Virus record (IMG/VR): IMGVR_UViG_3300020477_001105
Span: 47,663-111,662 of that record
Source of the DNA: a virus
Strand: one strand, 5' to 3'
Length of the DNA: 64,000 nt
Under the pieces are notes generated by a model that saw only the letters and a program-made list of their open reading frames with translations, ran no database searches and was not told the origin of the DNA. The translations under genes were made by a program, and so were the position numbers. Position 1 is the stretch's first letter; every line of letters begins with the position of its first letter. Positions 51,445 through 58,802 of this stretch are shown here, one piece after another.

Positions 51445-51672
51445 GTGAATAATCAATCGTTATATTCTAGAATCTTCAACAAAGTACTTTCGGAGAATTC
51501 CGTGGGAAGTGCATTTGGTGCATTTGGTGCTGATCAGATGACGGCTAATCAGTGGTCTCAGGATACATATGCTACTGGTGATGCTAGACATCCTAGTATA
51601 TTAGGTGCTGTAACTAGAAGAACCTTTCCAGAAACCGTAACTAAGAGTCGTAAACGTAAAGTTAAACGTTAA
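51445..51672 (+). CDS. Small late protein with capsid-targeting-like N-terminus
   Basis: 75 aa, starting at GTG. 'MNNQSLYSRIFNKVLSENSV' is the clearest copy of the shared late signature (aromatic-x-R-I-F-x-K-V-L-x-E-N). The body is Gly/Ala/Thr-rich and ends in a basic 'KSRKRKVKR'. If the signature is cut after Glu17, the remaining peptide would be a small, basic internal head protein. No family recognised. Confidence 0.72.
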   Translation: MNNQSLYSRIFNKVLSENSVGSAFGAFGADQMTANQWSQDTYATGDARHPSILGAVTRRTFPETVTKSRKRKVKR

Positions 51673-51675
51673 ATA
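51668..51675 (+). promoter_or_regulatory. Late promoter box
   Basis: GTTAAATA, overlapping the preceding stop, 6 nt before the ATG at 51682. Confidence 0.6.
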
Positions 51676-51681
51676 CCTTCA

Positions 51682-52104
51682 ATGGATCTAGGTCATTGGG
51701 AGTACGACGGTGAATTTCCAGAAGACGCTTATGGCTTTATCTATCAGATCACCAATAACACGAATAACAGAAAATATATTGGCAAAAAACAAACTGTTAA
51801 GGTGATCAAACGGCCTCCTCTAAAAGGTAAAAAGAATAAGCGGCATGTAATCCAAGAATCTGACTGGAGAACGTATACTGGAAGCTGTTCTGAACTGAAT
51901 ATTGACATAGATGAATTAGGAAAAGAAAATTTTGCTTTCACAATTCTCAAAATATGTTATAATAAGTGGGAACTTGCTTATGAAGAAACTAAGCTACAAA
52001 TACAACAAGACGTACTATTGCTAGATGAGTATTACAACGGAATTATTAACTGTAGGATTGGAAAAAGACCAAGACAACGTGACAATAACAGTCCCAATAC
52101 ATAA
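51682..52104 (+). CDS. GIY-YIG-type endonuclease (SegE-like)
   Basis: 140 aa. 'DAYGFIYQITNNTNNRKYIG' shows G-F-I-Y (18-21) and Y-I-G (32-34), the GIY-YIG signature. 'ESDWRTYTGSCSELNIDIDE', 'ENFAFTILKICYNKWELAYE' and a late Glu ('YEETKLQIQQDVLLLDEYYN') fit SegE-like phage endonucleases rather than classic intron homing enzymes. No intron is seen nearby. Overlaps the next gene by 80 nt. Confidence 0.88.
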   Translation: MDLGHWEYDGEFPEDAYGFIYQITNNTNNRKYIGKKQTVKVIKRPPLKGKKNKRHVIQESDWRTYTGSCSELNIDIDELGKENFAFTILKICYNKWELAYEETKLQIQQDVLLLDEYYNGIINCRIGKRPRQRDNNSPNT

Positions 52105-52648
52105 TATCAGGATTATTGACTTCTCAGGCCTGTTTCGATCCAAAATCGAACCTGAACTTCTAAATGATTTACACTCATACAATCTAATTAAAGATGATGA
52201 GGTAAATATCCGGAATAAAGACGTTAAGAAGCTGATATACCACCACGTAATACACGGTCTCTGTGAATATATCCTATCTCTCAGAGGTAAAGAGCGAATA
52301 GTGGTACTATATAGTACGTTAGTACCTCCAACCAAGGATATGACCCAGTTTACACACATAGACGAGTGTCAGAAGTTTTTTGATGCGTTTATACCTAAAA
52401 TGATCCGGATATTACCCATTAAATTCCTGTGCGTCAAGACTACATTCAATAAAATCAAAGCAGACATCAGAAAAAAGAGTGGAGACAGTATAGAGCATAT
52501 TAATGCTGCTAAATCCATCGTAGAACAGTTTGATACTTCAAAATATACGTTTTCTAAAGCACGAAATTTCGCAAAAAGGTATGATCTTCAGTTTCTGTCG
52601 AAAAATTATTTTACAAAAGTTAAAAATAAGCAGTTGATTTTCTGTTGA
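52025..52648 (+). CDS. Hypothetical protein after the GIY-YIG gene
   Basis: 207 aa by the ATG at 52025, overlapping the GIY-YIG gene by 80 nt; a shorter start is possible. It has 'HNIRIIDFSGLFRSKIEPEL', 'VVLYSTLVPPTKDMTQFTHI' and a basic C-terminus. No domain recognised. Confidence 0.65.
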   Translation: MSITTELLTVGLEKDQDNVTITVPIHNIRIIDFSGLFRSKIEPELLNDLHSYNLIKDDEVNIRNKDVKKLIYHHVIHGLCEYILSLRGKERIVVLYSTLVPPTKDMTQFTHIDECQKFFDAFIPKMIRILPIKFLCVKTTFNKIKADIRKKSGDSIEHINAAKSIVEQFDTSKYTFSKARNFAKRYDLQFLSKNYFTKVKNKQLIFC

Positions 52649-52732
52649 CCCATGAATAAAGACTTATGAGGATTTGGGACCGCCCTTTACTATGCGCCAT
52701 GCGCCGGATTAAGCTAACTCCCACTGACTCAG

Positions 52733-52740
52733 CATAAATA
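52733..52740 (+). promoter_or_regulatory. Late promoter box
   Basis: CATAAATA, 8 nt before the ATG at 52749; it starts the operon 52749-54894. The 84 nt before it hold no gene that I can see. Confidence 0.75.
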
Positions 52741-52748
52741 ATAATGAT

Positions 52749-53144
52749 ATGGGTGCAAAACTTGACAAACTCATTGAAGAGTACACGAAAAAGACTAATT
52801 TACTGAACGAACAGATGCCACCTGGTGATCCTTCCATGGCTGGTGGTGCACCTCCAATGGATCCTGCCATGGCTGGTGGTGCTCCTCCCATGGGAATGCC
52901 AATGGTTCCGATGGCCCCTCCTCCTGAAAGGAAAGAATTAACTTCACCCGGTAGAGAGTTTCTTATTGAACTGGTTAGAAAAGCATTAGCCATCAGTCCC
53001 GAAGAATTAAACGAACACGAAAAGGCTATCTTCGAGAAAGATGTTAATACTGACCAAAGTCAAGGTGATGTGTATACTGCAGATGATTTATTAGACGAGT
53101 TAAACGATATTATCGAAGCTCATAGCGTAGGTGGAGTGGAATGA
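52749..53144 (+). CDS. Small late protein with targeting-like N-terminus and Met/Pro repeats
   Basis: 131 aa. 'MGAKLDKLIEEYTKKTNLLN' is the signature-like helix, ending at Glu21. Residues 25-60 are a low-complexity linker with two copies of 'PAMAGGAPPM'-like units. The C-terminal half is a helical acidic domain ('FLIELVRKALAISPEELNEH'). Layout matches 23504 and 54903. Its stop overlaps the ligase-like gene's ATG by 4 nt. Confidence 0.72.
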   Translation: MGAKLDKLIEEYTKKTNLLNEQMPPGDPSMAGGAPPMDPAMAGGAPPMGMPMVPMAPPPERKELTSPGREFLIELVRKALAISPEELNEHEKAIFEKDVNTDQSQGDVYTADDLLDELNDIIEAHSVGGVE

Positions 53145-54247
53145 TCTCATTTAAGAAATATTGTAACCTGTTATGTGAAGGTGGCGCGGGTGGTCATATG
53201 GCTCACCCGTTTGATTTACCCAGCATTAACACAGGTAAGCAACTTCTTAAATTATTCGAAAGGGTTGGACGCCATCTTGAAAAGACTCCCGGTGCAGTTA
53301 AGGTCGACGGTGTCAATGCTGCAGTTAAATTAATCGAAACAGAAGATGGTGGACGTGTTTTTGCCATGGATAGAGGTTCGATGAAACAGATTGATGTAGA
53401 TGGTATTACGATTGATAGGTTAGCAGAAAGGTTTCCACCTAAAATCAACGCTGAAACAGGAGAAGAGACTGCTCATGGTATGATTAACGCAGGTAACACT
53501 GTACTAACAATTTTAAACAACAGTATTCCGTATGTTGAAAAGGAATTAAAGAAGCTTCGTATGTGGAACAACTCAAACATCTTACTCAACTTAGAGTTTG
53601 TAGAGGCAGGTGGTACGAATGTTGTAACTTACGATAACAATTTTCTCGCATTTCATGGAATATTGAAATCAAGTCTCAAGGCTACTGGTAAAAGTAGGCA
53701 ACAGAAAGAATCTGCTTACAATGAAGAGGCATTTAACTCATTCGTACACAAAGTTTCTCATGTAGCTAAGGAGCATGGGTTTGAAGTATACGGATCTATA
53801 CCGACTCGTATTACTAACATCATTGACTTTACAGAAGCTCTTCAAGAGCAAGTTACTTTACAGCTAACAGCTGATATTGCACACACTAAATCATTAATGC
53901 AGTGGTTATCAGAATCACGTAACCCCCACAATGCCAAAGTACGCACTGCTGATGGTAGAAATATTCAAGCACTAGCTAAAGAAGTTTATACATACCTAAT
54001 TGATGAACCAGGTGGTCCATTGGAAGATTATATCCCTGATAAAAGCCACGCTAAATTAGCTATCGGTGGTGCAATCTTCTGGCATGCCACTCGTCAACTA
54101 GGTAATGTAATACTTAATAACTCAACATCACCTGTAGGTAACGTCGGTGAAGGTATCGTCGTAAGAGGCTTAGGAGATATCCCCTTTAAGATCACTGGCG
54201 ACTTTATTGTACAGGGTATGCAATCTAAATTTCAACAAGTAGTATAA
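53141..54247 (+). CDS. Ligase-like nucleotidyltransferase with targeting-like N-terminus
   Basis: 368 aa. The N-terminus MISFKKYCNLLCEGG resembles the late signature. Nucleotidyltransferase-superfamily motifs follow: I 'KVDG' (Lys54-Gly57), III-like 'LNLEFVEAG' (about 149-157), IV 'EGIVVRG' (337-343) and V-like 'PFKITGDF' (Lys350). This order fits DNA/RNA ligase-type enzymes, which form a Lys-AMP intermediate. It is not a close match to T4 gp30, gp63 or Rnl2. Substrate unknown; the neighbour is an HxGH nucleotidyltransferase. Confidence 0.62.
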   Translation: MISFKKYCNLLCEGGAGGHMAHPFDLPSINTGKQLLKLFERVGRHLEKTPGAVKVDGVNAAVKLIETEDGGRVFAMDRGSMKQIDVDGITIDRLAERFPPKINAETGEETAHGMINAGNTVLTILNNSIPYVEKELKKLRMWNNSNILLNLEFVEAGGTNVVTYDNNFLAFHGILKSSLKATGKSRQQKESAYNEEAFNSFVHKVSHVAKEHGFEVYGSIPTRITNIIDFTEALQEQVTLQLTADIAHTKSLMQWLSESRNPHNAKVRTADGRNIQALAKEVYTYLIDEPGGPLEDYIPDKSHAKLAIGGAIFWHATRQLGNVILNNSTSPVGNVGEGIVVRGLGDIPFKITGDFIVQGMQSKFQQVV

Positions 54248-54894
54248 TGAACTATCATCATCATTGTGACGATAAAATGATAGAGCTTTACAGAGAAGCT
54301 ATTATACAAGACTATCCAACTGAAAATACAAACGTGGGTGTAGTATTTGTTTGTGGTAGGATGAATCCACCTACAATTGGTCATCAAAAGCTTATCGACA
54401 AAGCAATTGAAGTTGCTAATAGTGAAGGTAAAGAATTATTTGTTTTTATCACACGTACTCAAGATAGAGTTAAGAATCCTCTCGCATTTGAAGACAAAGC
54501 ATACTTATTAGACTCTATCTACCCCGATGTTAGATTTGTAGATGATCCTAGCGCAATTAATCCTTTCATGGCTGCTTATTGGTTAAGGGATCATGGATTT
54601 AAAGATGTCATTTTAGTAGCAGGTAGTGATCGTATTGGTTCATTCGAAGCTCAATTCGAAAAATATCTTGCGCACCCAGATCCACAGAAGAGTTTAAACT
54701 TTGTTCGTTTCAGAGTAGAGAGTGCCGGTGAAAGAGATCCTGATGCTGGTGGTGCTCAAGGAGCAAGTGCTACTGCAGCTCGTCAATTAGCTTTAGATGG
54801 TGATCTTGAAGGCTTTGGAAGGATCTTACCCCCACAAGCAGCACCAGAACACGTTGAAGACATATACAATAAGATCAGAGCAGCAATGTTATAA
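54247..54894 (+). CDS. HxGH-type nucleotidyltransferase (adenylyl/cytidylyltransferase-like)
   Basis: 215 aa. 'FVCGRMNPPTIGHQKLIDKA' has the T-x-G-H form of the HxGH motif (residues 43-46), 'LVAGSDRIGSFEAQFEKY' is the G-S-D-R step and 'GASATAARQLAL' is the S-x-x-x-x-R (ISSTxxR-like) motif. Relatives activate nicotinamide mononucleotide, pantetheine phosphate or sugar/alcohol phosphates. The start TAATG overlaps the ligase-like gene, so they act together. Confidence 0.82.
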   Translation: MNYHHHCDDKMIELYREAIIQDYPTENTNVGVVFVCGRMNPPTIGHQKLIDKAIEVANSEGKELFVFITRTQDRVKNPLAFEDKAYLLDSIYPDVRFVDDPSAINPFMAAYWLRDHGFKDVILVAGSDRIGSFEAQFEKYLAHPDPQKSLNFVRFRVESAGERDPDAGGAQGASATAARQLALDGDLEGFGRILPPQAAPEHVEDIYNKIRAAML

Positions 54895-54897
54895 ATA
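54890..54897 (+). promoter_or_regulatory. Late promoter box (perfect TATAAATA)
   Basis: TATAAATA overlapping the preceding stop, 5 nt before the ATG at 54903. Confidence 0.82.
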
Positions 54898-54902
54898 ATG
54901 AT

Positions 54903-55331
54903 ATGGCCAGTAAATTTGACAAATTAGTAGATTGGGTTCTAGGGGAACAAGAAGTCCCAGCTACATCTCCGGAGATTTTAAACCTCCGGAAGGAATTAGA
55001 GCCGATCCGCGCATTAAATGCGCGACTGGGTCAAATGAAATTGACGCCACCTAAATCGAAAACAGATTACGAAAACTATCTAACGCTTATCAAAGCCGGG
55101 GAACCGGCGGCTGCTGAAATGTTATATCCACAATTTGCTACACCCGGTAAAGCTAATGAATTTGAATTTCAGGGCCTAGAGGCTCCTGCGCATGCTAACG
55201 TCTCTCTATTAAAGCAAGCACAAGCTGCGTACCCAGGACAGTCACCTGAGACGTATAAAGGGATTGTTAATAGTATGACAGGAGGATCTGGTCCACTCAG
55301 TCATTGGCAAGGACCTGTTAAAGGTCCCTAA
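54903..55331 (+). CDS. Small late protein with capsid-targeting-like N-terminus
   Basis: 142 aa. 'MASKFDKLVDWVLGEQEVPA' is a signature copy ending in G-E-Q-E. The remainder is Ala/Pro/Gly-rich with short helices ('YENYLTLIKAGEPAAAEMLY') and no known motif. Late promoter with 5-nt spacing. Probably an internal head or core protein. Confidence 0.72.
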   Translation: MASKFDKLVDWVLGEQEVPATSPEILNLRKELEPIRALNARLGQMKLTPPKSKTDYENYLTLIKAGEPAAAEMLYPQFATPGKANEFEFQGLEAPAHANVSLLKQAQAAYPGQSPETYKGIVNSMTGGSGPLSHWQGPVKGP

Positions 55332-55336
55332 CAAAG

Positions 55337-55465
55337 TCATAAAACTTTTATAAAAGCCATCGCATAATCCATAATTGTAATTACGTAGTGCCACAACAAC
55401 AACGCTAAATACCCAGCGGCTACCAGGCTTAAAGCTTCCCAAGGTTCTCTATGTTCTTCTTGCAT
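55337..55465 (-). CDS. Tiny membrane protein (42 aa)
   Basis: 42 aa beginning MQEEHREPWEALSLVAAGYL. One transmembrane helix at about residues 12-32 (LSLVAAGYLALLLWHYVITI). It lies between folE and a convergent late gene. Its 3' end shares a 16-bp exact repeat with the 3' end of folE. Function unknown. Confidence 0.6.
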   Translation of the reverse strand: MQEEHREPWEALSLVAAGYLALLLWHYVITIMDYAMAFIKVL

Positions 55466-55472
55466 TTAGCTA

Positions 55473-56114
55473 TTATAAATCTCTTACAAAGTCATAAAAC
55501 TCTTGTCGAGTTAAATCAGTCTTATCTAAGAATGCACCTGACATGCGAGCTGTCTTCATAGTGCTATCGTGTTTAACCCCTCGAAGACCTGCGCAAGTAT
55601 GATTTGCTGATACATATACAGCTACACCTTTGTTACCTACACACACTTCGTCAATGTGTTTATGAATTTGCATAGTTAGGTTCTCTTGAACTTGAGGTCT
55701 ACGCGAAAACCATTCAACAATTCTGTTTAGTTTACTCAATCCAATCACCTTACCGTCTTTACCTGGTATATATGCAACATGTGTTTGACCAATAAACGGT
55801 AAATGGTGATGTGAGCAAAAAGAATTTGTCTTAATGTTACCTTGAAATACGATACCGTCATATTGATCAACATTATCAAATGCTGTAATTTTTGGAGGAT
55901 CAGTAAAACAACCTTCTGCGAGATCATTTACGAAAGCTTTTGCAACTCTTCTTGGTGTGTCAGCGCTGTTTGGATCATCTTGCCAATTAAACCCAAGAGC
56001 TGTCATATATTGTCCATAATGATATGCAGCCTTTTCAATAATCTTTTCCTTTTCCTCATCTGTTCGAGGCATATTTCCATTAGCATAAGGTAATTTGTAC
56101 TCATCAACACTCAT
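55473..56114 (-). CDS. folE: GTP cyclohydrolase I (FolE)
   Basis: 213 aa from the ATG at 56114; a longer frame starts at TTG 56138, inside the promoter. It opens GTP to dihydroneopterin triphosphate, the first step to preQ0. 'DTPRRVAKAF', 'FCSHHHLPFIGQTHVAYIPG' (zinc Cys and His), 'IGLSKLNRIVEWFSRRPQVQ' and 'SANHTCAGLRGV' (second zinc Cys) are all classic. Divergent from the QueD/QueE side of the window. Confidence 0.96.
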   Translation of the reverse strand: MSVDEYKLPYANGNMPRTDEEKEKIIEKAAYHYGQYMTALGFNWQDDPNSADTPRRVAKAFVNDLAEGCFTDPPKITAFDNVDQYDGIVFQGNIKTNSFCSHHHLPFIGQTHVAYIPGKDGKVIGLSKLNRIVEWFSRRPQVQENLTMQIHKHIDEVCVGNKGVAVYVSANHTCAGLRGVKHDSTMKTARMSGAFLDKTDLTRQEFYDFVRDL

Positions 56115-56121
56115 TCCTGTA

Positions 56122-56149
56122 ATTATAGTATAACACAAGCAAAGTTCAA
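56122..56149 (-). promoter_or_regulatory. Sigma70-type promoter for folE
   Basis: -35 TTGAAC (56144-56149), 16-nt spacer, -10 TATAAT (56122-56127), 7 nt to the ATG at 56114. Its -35 overlaps the late box for the gene at 56164. Confidence 0.75.
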
Positions 56150-56155
56150 TAAATA
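56148..56155 (+). promoter_or_regulatory. Late promoter box
   Basis: AATAAATA, 8 nt before the ATG at 56164, overlapping the folE -35. Confidence 0.7.
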
Positions 56156-56163
56156 TTTGTAGA

Positions 56164-56472
56164 ATGTTTGTATTTGTTAAACAGATTGAGGATATGTTAG
56201 GTGGTTTAGAAGATCCACGAGCAGAGACTCAAGTAATACCTGATAGTGTCTTCAAAAAATTCAAACACTTCACTGTAAAGTACATGCAAGAACATGACGA
56301 ACTGGCTCCTGACCATCCTGCTATGGAACACGTTATGAATAGCACTACAGTAGACGAAGTTGAGCAGTTTCTTAGAGCAAATTTAGATTATTGTGATCCT
56401 TGCATACTAAAATTGTTTAGACGGTTTATTCATCATGATCTAGAAGATAAAGGTGACCATCCTTGTGCTTGA
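56164..56472 (+). CDS. Late hypothetical protein
   Basis: 102 aa, begins MFVFVKQIEDMLGGLEDPRA; helical, with Cys/His near the C-terminus ('LDYCDPCILKLFRRFIHHDL'). The C-x-x-C and following His residues could bind a metal but no named motif fits. Its stop codon lies in the -35 of the next promoter. Confidence 0.72.
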   Translation: MFVFVKQIEDMLGGLEDPRAETQVIPDSVFKKFKHFTVKYMQEHDELAPDHPAMEHVMNSTTVDEVEQFLRANLDYCDPCILKLFRRFIHHDLEDKGDHPCA

Positions 56473-56496
56473 CTTTCCTCTCTAGTATAGTATAAT
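56469..56496 (+). promoter_or_regulatory. Sigma70-type promoter for the queD-queE operon
   Basis: -35 TTGACT (56469-56474), 16-nt spacer, -10 TATAAT (56491-56496), 9 nt to the ATG at 56506. Confidence 0.82.
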
Positions 56497-56505
56497 TATT
56501 ACATC

Positions 56506-56826
56506 ATGGTAACCGTAGATGTCAAAATTGATCACGATGTGCACACAGTTACTCTATCTCCCGATCAAGCTGCTCGCGAGCTTGAAGCGTTTTTAAATAG
56601 AGTGGAAGCCCCTAGTAGAAAAGAGTGGATTGCTCGTGTCACAGATAAACCCGTAGAAGAGAAAGCAGACAACCCGTCAGGTGTTGAGTCTATTCCTATT
56701 GAGAATACTCCATCTACTCAGCAAAGTACAACCCAATCAAGTGACCCTAGGCCTGCTACAAGCATAGATAAGCCTAGAGATACTGATCCAAACAAAACAT
56801 GGGATTTTGGTACTAAGTGGATGTAG
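56506..56826 (+). CDS. Hypothetical first gene of the queD-queE operon
   Basis: 106 aa. N-terminal beta/helix domain ('VTVDVKIDHDVHTVTLSPDQ', 'ARELEAFLNRVEAPSRKEW'), then a Ser/Thr/Pro/Gln-rich flexible half ending 'TWDFGTKWM' preceded by Lys. No family recognised. queD starts 9 nt after its stop. Confidence 0.72.
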   Translation: MVTVDVKIDHDVHTVTLSPDQAARELEAFLNRVEAPSRKEWIARVTDKPVEEKADNPSGVESIPIENTPSTQQSTTQSSDPRPATSIDKPRDTDPNKTWDFGTKWM

Positions 56827-56835
56827 AATAGGGGT

Positions 56836-57279
56836 ATGGCAAAATTTCAAAGCACGAAAGTAATTGATCTAGGTAGCTGTGCGTTTCGACAACCCCGCGC
56901 GGATTCACACTGTAGGTGGATTCATGGTTATAGATTAAAAGCCAAGTTTTGGTTTGAATCAGAGAATCTAGATGATAATAACTGGGTAGTTGATTTTGGA
57001 GGGCTTAAGGATCTCAAGAGACAGCTAAGAAATCAATTTGATCATACTCTATGTTTGGATAGGGATGATCCAGCGTTATTAACGTTTCAAACATTATCAG
57101 AAAAAGACGCAGCTGATGTTCGTATTATGAACGGAGTTGGTATTGAGCTGACAGCTAAATGGTGTTACGATTTAGCTAATGAATATTTACAAAAAACTTA
57201 CGTTAATAAAAACGGAGCACATTGTGTGAGAGTAGAGGTATGGGAGCATGAAGGAAATAGTGCAATCTACGGAGACTGA
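56836..57279 (+). CDS. queD: 6-carboxytetrahydropterin synthase-like (QueD)
   Basis: 147 aa. It converts dihydroneopterin triphosphate to carboxytetrahydropterin. 'SCAFRQPRADSHCRWIHGYR' contains likely zinc His25 and His30, and Cys26 as nucleophile. The usual HGH is HGY here (Tyr32), so one metal ligand is changed. 'NNWVVDFGGLKDLKRQL', 'FDHTLCLD' and 'VRVEVWEHEGNSA' (catalytic Glu region) are typical. Overlaps queE by 32 nt. Confidence 0.88.
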   Translation: MAKFQSTKVIDLGSCAFRQPRADSHCRWIHGYRLKAKFWFESENLDDNNWVVDFGGLKDLKRQLRNQFDHTLCLDRDDPALLTFQTLSEKDAADVRIMNGVGIELTAKWCYDLANEYLQKTYVNKNGAHCVRVEVWEHEGNSAIYGD

Positions 57280-58060
57280 ACCAGCAACACTAGCACTGTC
57301 AGAGAATTTCTATTCAGTGCAATGTGAGGGTGCATCAACCGGGTACCCTGCATACTTTATTAGGTTAAAGGGGTGCAATTTAATTTGTGGTGGTAGTAAT
57401 GGTGCCTTAATGAAGCGAGGTAAAGCTACTTGGTGGTGTGACTCGGAAGCTGTTTGGCGCCAGGGTGAACAGACTCATATTGATGCTTTAATTGAAGATT
57501 GGGAGAAGGAAGGAATACTCGATTGGGTATTAAGCGGTAGAGTGCATCTCATATGGACTGGGGGTGAACCGACATTACTTAGCCACCAACATGATATTGT
57601 TAGATGCATTGAATACCTTAACGAAAGATATCATGATAACAAAATATGCCAATATCACAAGCTACCATTATATAATGAAATAGAAACTAACGGTACTCAG
57701 TGGCTTGATAATGAATTTTTTGAAGAAATAGATCAAATTAATTGTAGTGTTAAGTTGGCGAACAGCGGTATGCCACATAAGAAGCGATTCAACCAGTTAG
57801 CTCTAGAGCGGATTATGAGTCATAGCAATTATTGGTTTAAATTTGTTATCAGTAGCGAGAAGGATATGGATGAAATTCAGAGAGACTTTATCGAGCCTTT
57901 AGATATACCTGCTAATAGAATTCTTATGATGCCTGGATTAGATAGTCAAGACGATTTTCATGAGAGAACTGAGTTCTGTTTGCAGATGGCTAAAAAGTAT
58001 GGCTATATTGGTATGACTAGATTGCATATTTCTGCTTGGGATCAAACAACCGGAGTATAA
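57248..58060 (+). CDS. queE: 7-carboxy-7-deazaguanine synthase (QueE, radical SAM)
   Basis: 270 aa. It makes CDG from carboxytetrahydropterin with SAM and a [4Fe-4S] cluster. 'YSVQCEGASTGYPAYFIRLK' and 'GCNLICGG' open the radical SAM domain. Cluster Cys candidates are Cys43, Cys47 and Cys64 ('WWCDSE'), a C-x3-C-x16-C spacing in place of C-x3-C-x2-C. 'HLIWTGGEPTLL' (GGEP) and 'YNEIETNGTQ' fit QueE. Electrons could come from the phage ferredoxin at 39275. Confidence 0.9.
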   Translation: MKEIVQSTETEPATLALSENFYSVQCEGASTGYPAYFIRLKGCNLICGGSNGALMKRGKATWWCDSEAVWRQGEQTHIDALIEDWEKEGILDWVLSGRVHLIWTGGEPTLLSHQHDIVRCIEYLNERYHDNKICQYHKLPLYNEIETNGTQWLDNEFFEEIDQINCSVKLANSGMPHKKRFNQLALERIMSHSNYWFKFVISSEKDMDEIQRDFIEPLDIPANRILMMPGLDSQDDFHERTEFCLQMAKKYGYIGMTRLHISAWDQTTGV

Positions 58061-58063
58061 ATA
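58056..58063 (+). promoter_or_regulatory. Late promoter box (perfect TATAAATA)
   Basis: TATAAATA overlapping the queE stop. It is 2 nt before the first in-frame ATG (58066) and 8 nt before the second (58072), which is the better start. Confidence 0.82.
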
Positions 58064-58071
58064 TTATGGAG

Positions 58072-58392
58072 ATGAGTTTCACTAATAGAAATGTTTGTAA
58101 GTCTTGGAAGCAAACTGCTACTACTTCCTGGACGGCACTGACTGCGCAGGAATGCAGTGAGGTAATTATTGTTAACAAAACCGGGGGTAACGACTTAATT
58201 ATTCATACCGACAATTCTGACCCGACAGCTCCTGCTACGACACACAATTCATTCTTACTGGAGAACGATGATTCGTTCACTTTTAGAGGTATTACTAACT
58301 GCAATCAAGTGAGTGCTAAGAAATCATCCGGATCTGGAGATTTTTATTATAGGACGCAATTTTATAGCTCTTCTGTTGAGAACATGTATTAG
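58072..58392 (+). CDS. Small late protein, beta-rich (virion candidate)
   Basis: 106 aa from the ATG at 58072; the ATG at 58066 would lie upstream of the predicted transcription start. 'SWTALTAQECSEVIIVNKTG' and 'NSFLLENDDSFTFRGITNC' are strand-rich, like small decoration or fibre-associated proteins. No family recognised. Confidence 0.7.
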   Translation: MSFTNRNVCKSWKQTATTSWTALTAQECSEVIIVNKTGGNDLIIHTDNSDPTAPATTHNSFLLENDDSFTFRGITNCNQVSAKKSSGSGDFYYRTQFYSSSVENMY

Positions 58393-58399
58393 TCGTCCG

Positions 58400-58407
58400 A
58401 ATAAATA
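58400..58407 (+). promoter_or_regulatory. Late promoter box
   Basis: AATAAATA, 8 nt before the ATG at 58416. Confidence 0.72.
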
Positions 58408-58415
58408 ATTAAGTA

Positions 58416-58802
58416 ATGCGTGACTTAATTGTAGATGACCCAGAGAACTGGATCCTACAAATTTTATATAATGCTAATAGACCGGATGAGGAATCATTAA
58501 GAATATATAAATGTCTTCACCGATATATACATGATAATAGAAACTTTATCGGTGTATTAGAGCATATTTCTCCAACCGAACTTCGAGTTAAACCTTTACC
58601 CGTTCTCGCTGATGATTGCTTTTTCAGTGTTACATTTTGCTCTGGATATATAGCAAACAAAGCTAAAACTCGAGGTTTACCGGATGTAGAATTCTACAAA
58701 CAAACTGGTCAAAACGCTTACTCGAGCATTGGCTACTCTAATATAGCTAATAATTGGGACTTCTGGTCATCTTACGTAACTGAATACATAATATTAGATT
58801 GA
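58416..58802 (+). CDS. Late hypothetical protein
   Basis: 128 aa, begins MRDLIVDDPENWILQILYNA. Mixed helix and strand, aromatic-rich near the end ('GYSNIANNWDFWSSYVTEYI'). No family recognised. Its own late promoter suggests a virion or assembly role. Confidence 0.72.
   Translation: MRDLIVDDPENWILQILYNANRPDEESLRIYKCLHRYIHDNRNFIGVLEHISPTELRVKPLPVLADDCFFSVTFCSGYIANKAKTRGLPDVEFYKQTGQNAYSSIGYSNIANNWDFWSSYVTEYIILD

Noticed and set aside
52649-52732. Possible tRNA or small RNA in the gap before 52749
   Set aside because: Too short for a tRNA once the promoter is removed, and no cloverleaf or strong hairpin with a T run can be drawn; only a weak GCGC-CAT-GCGC stem.
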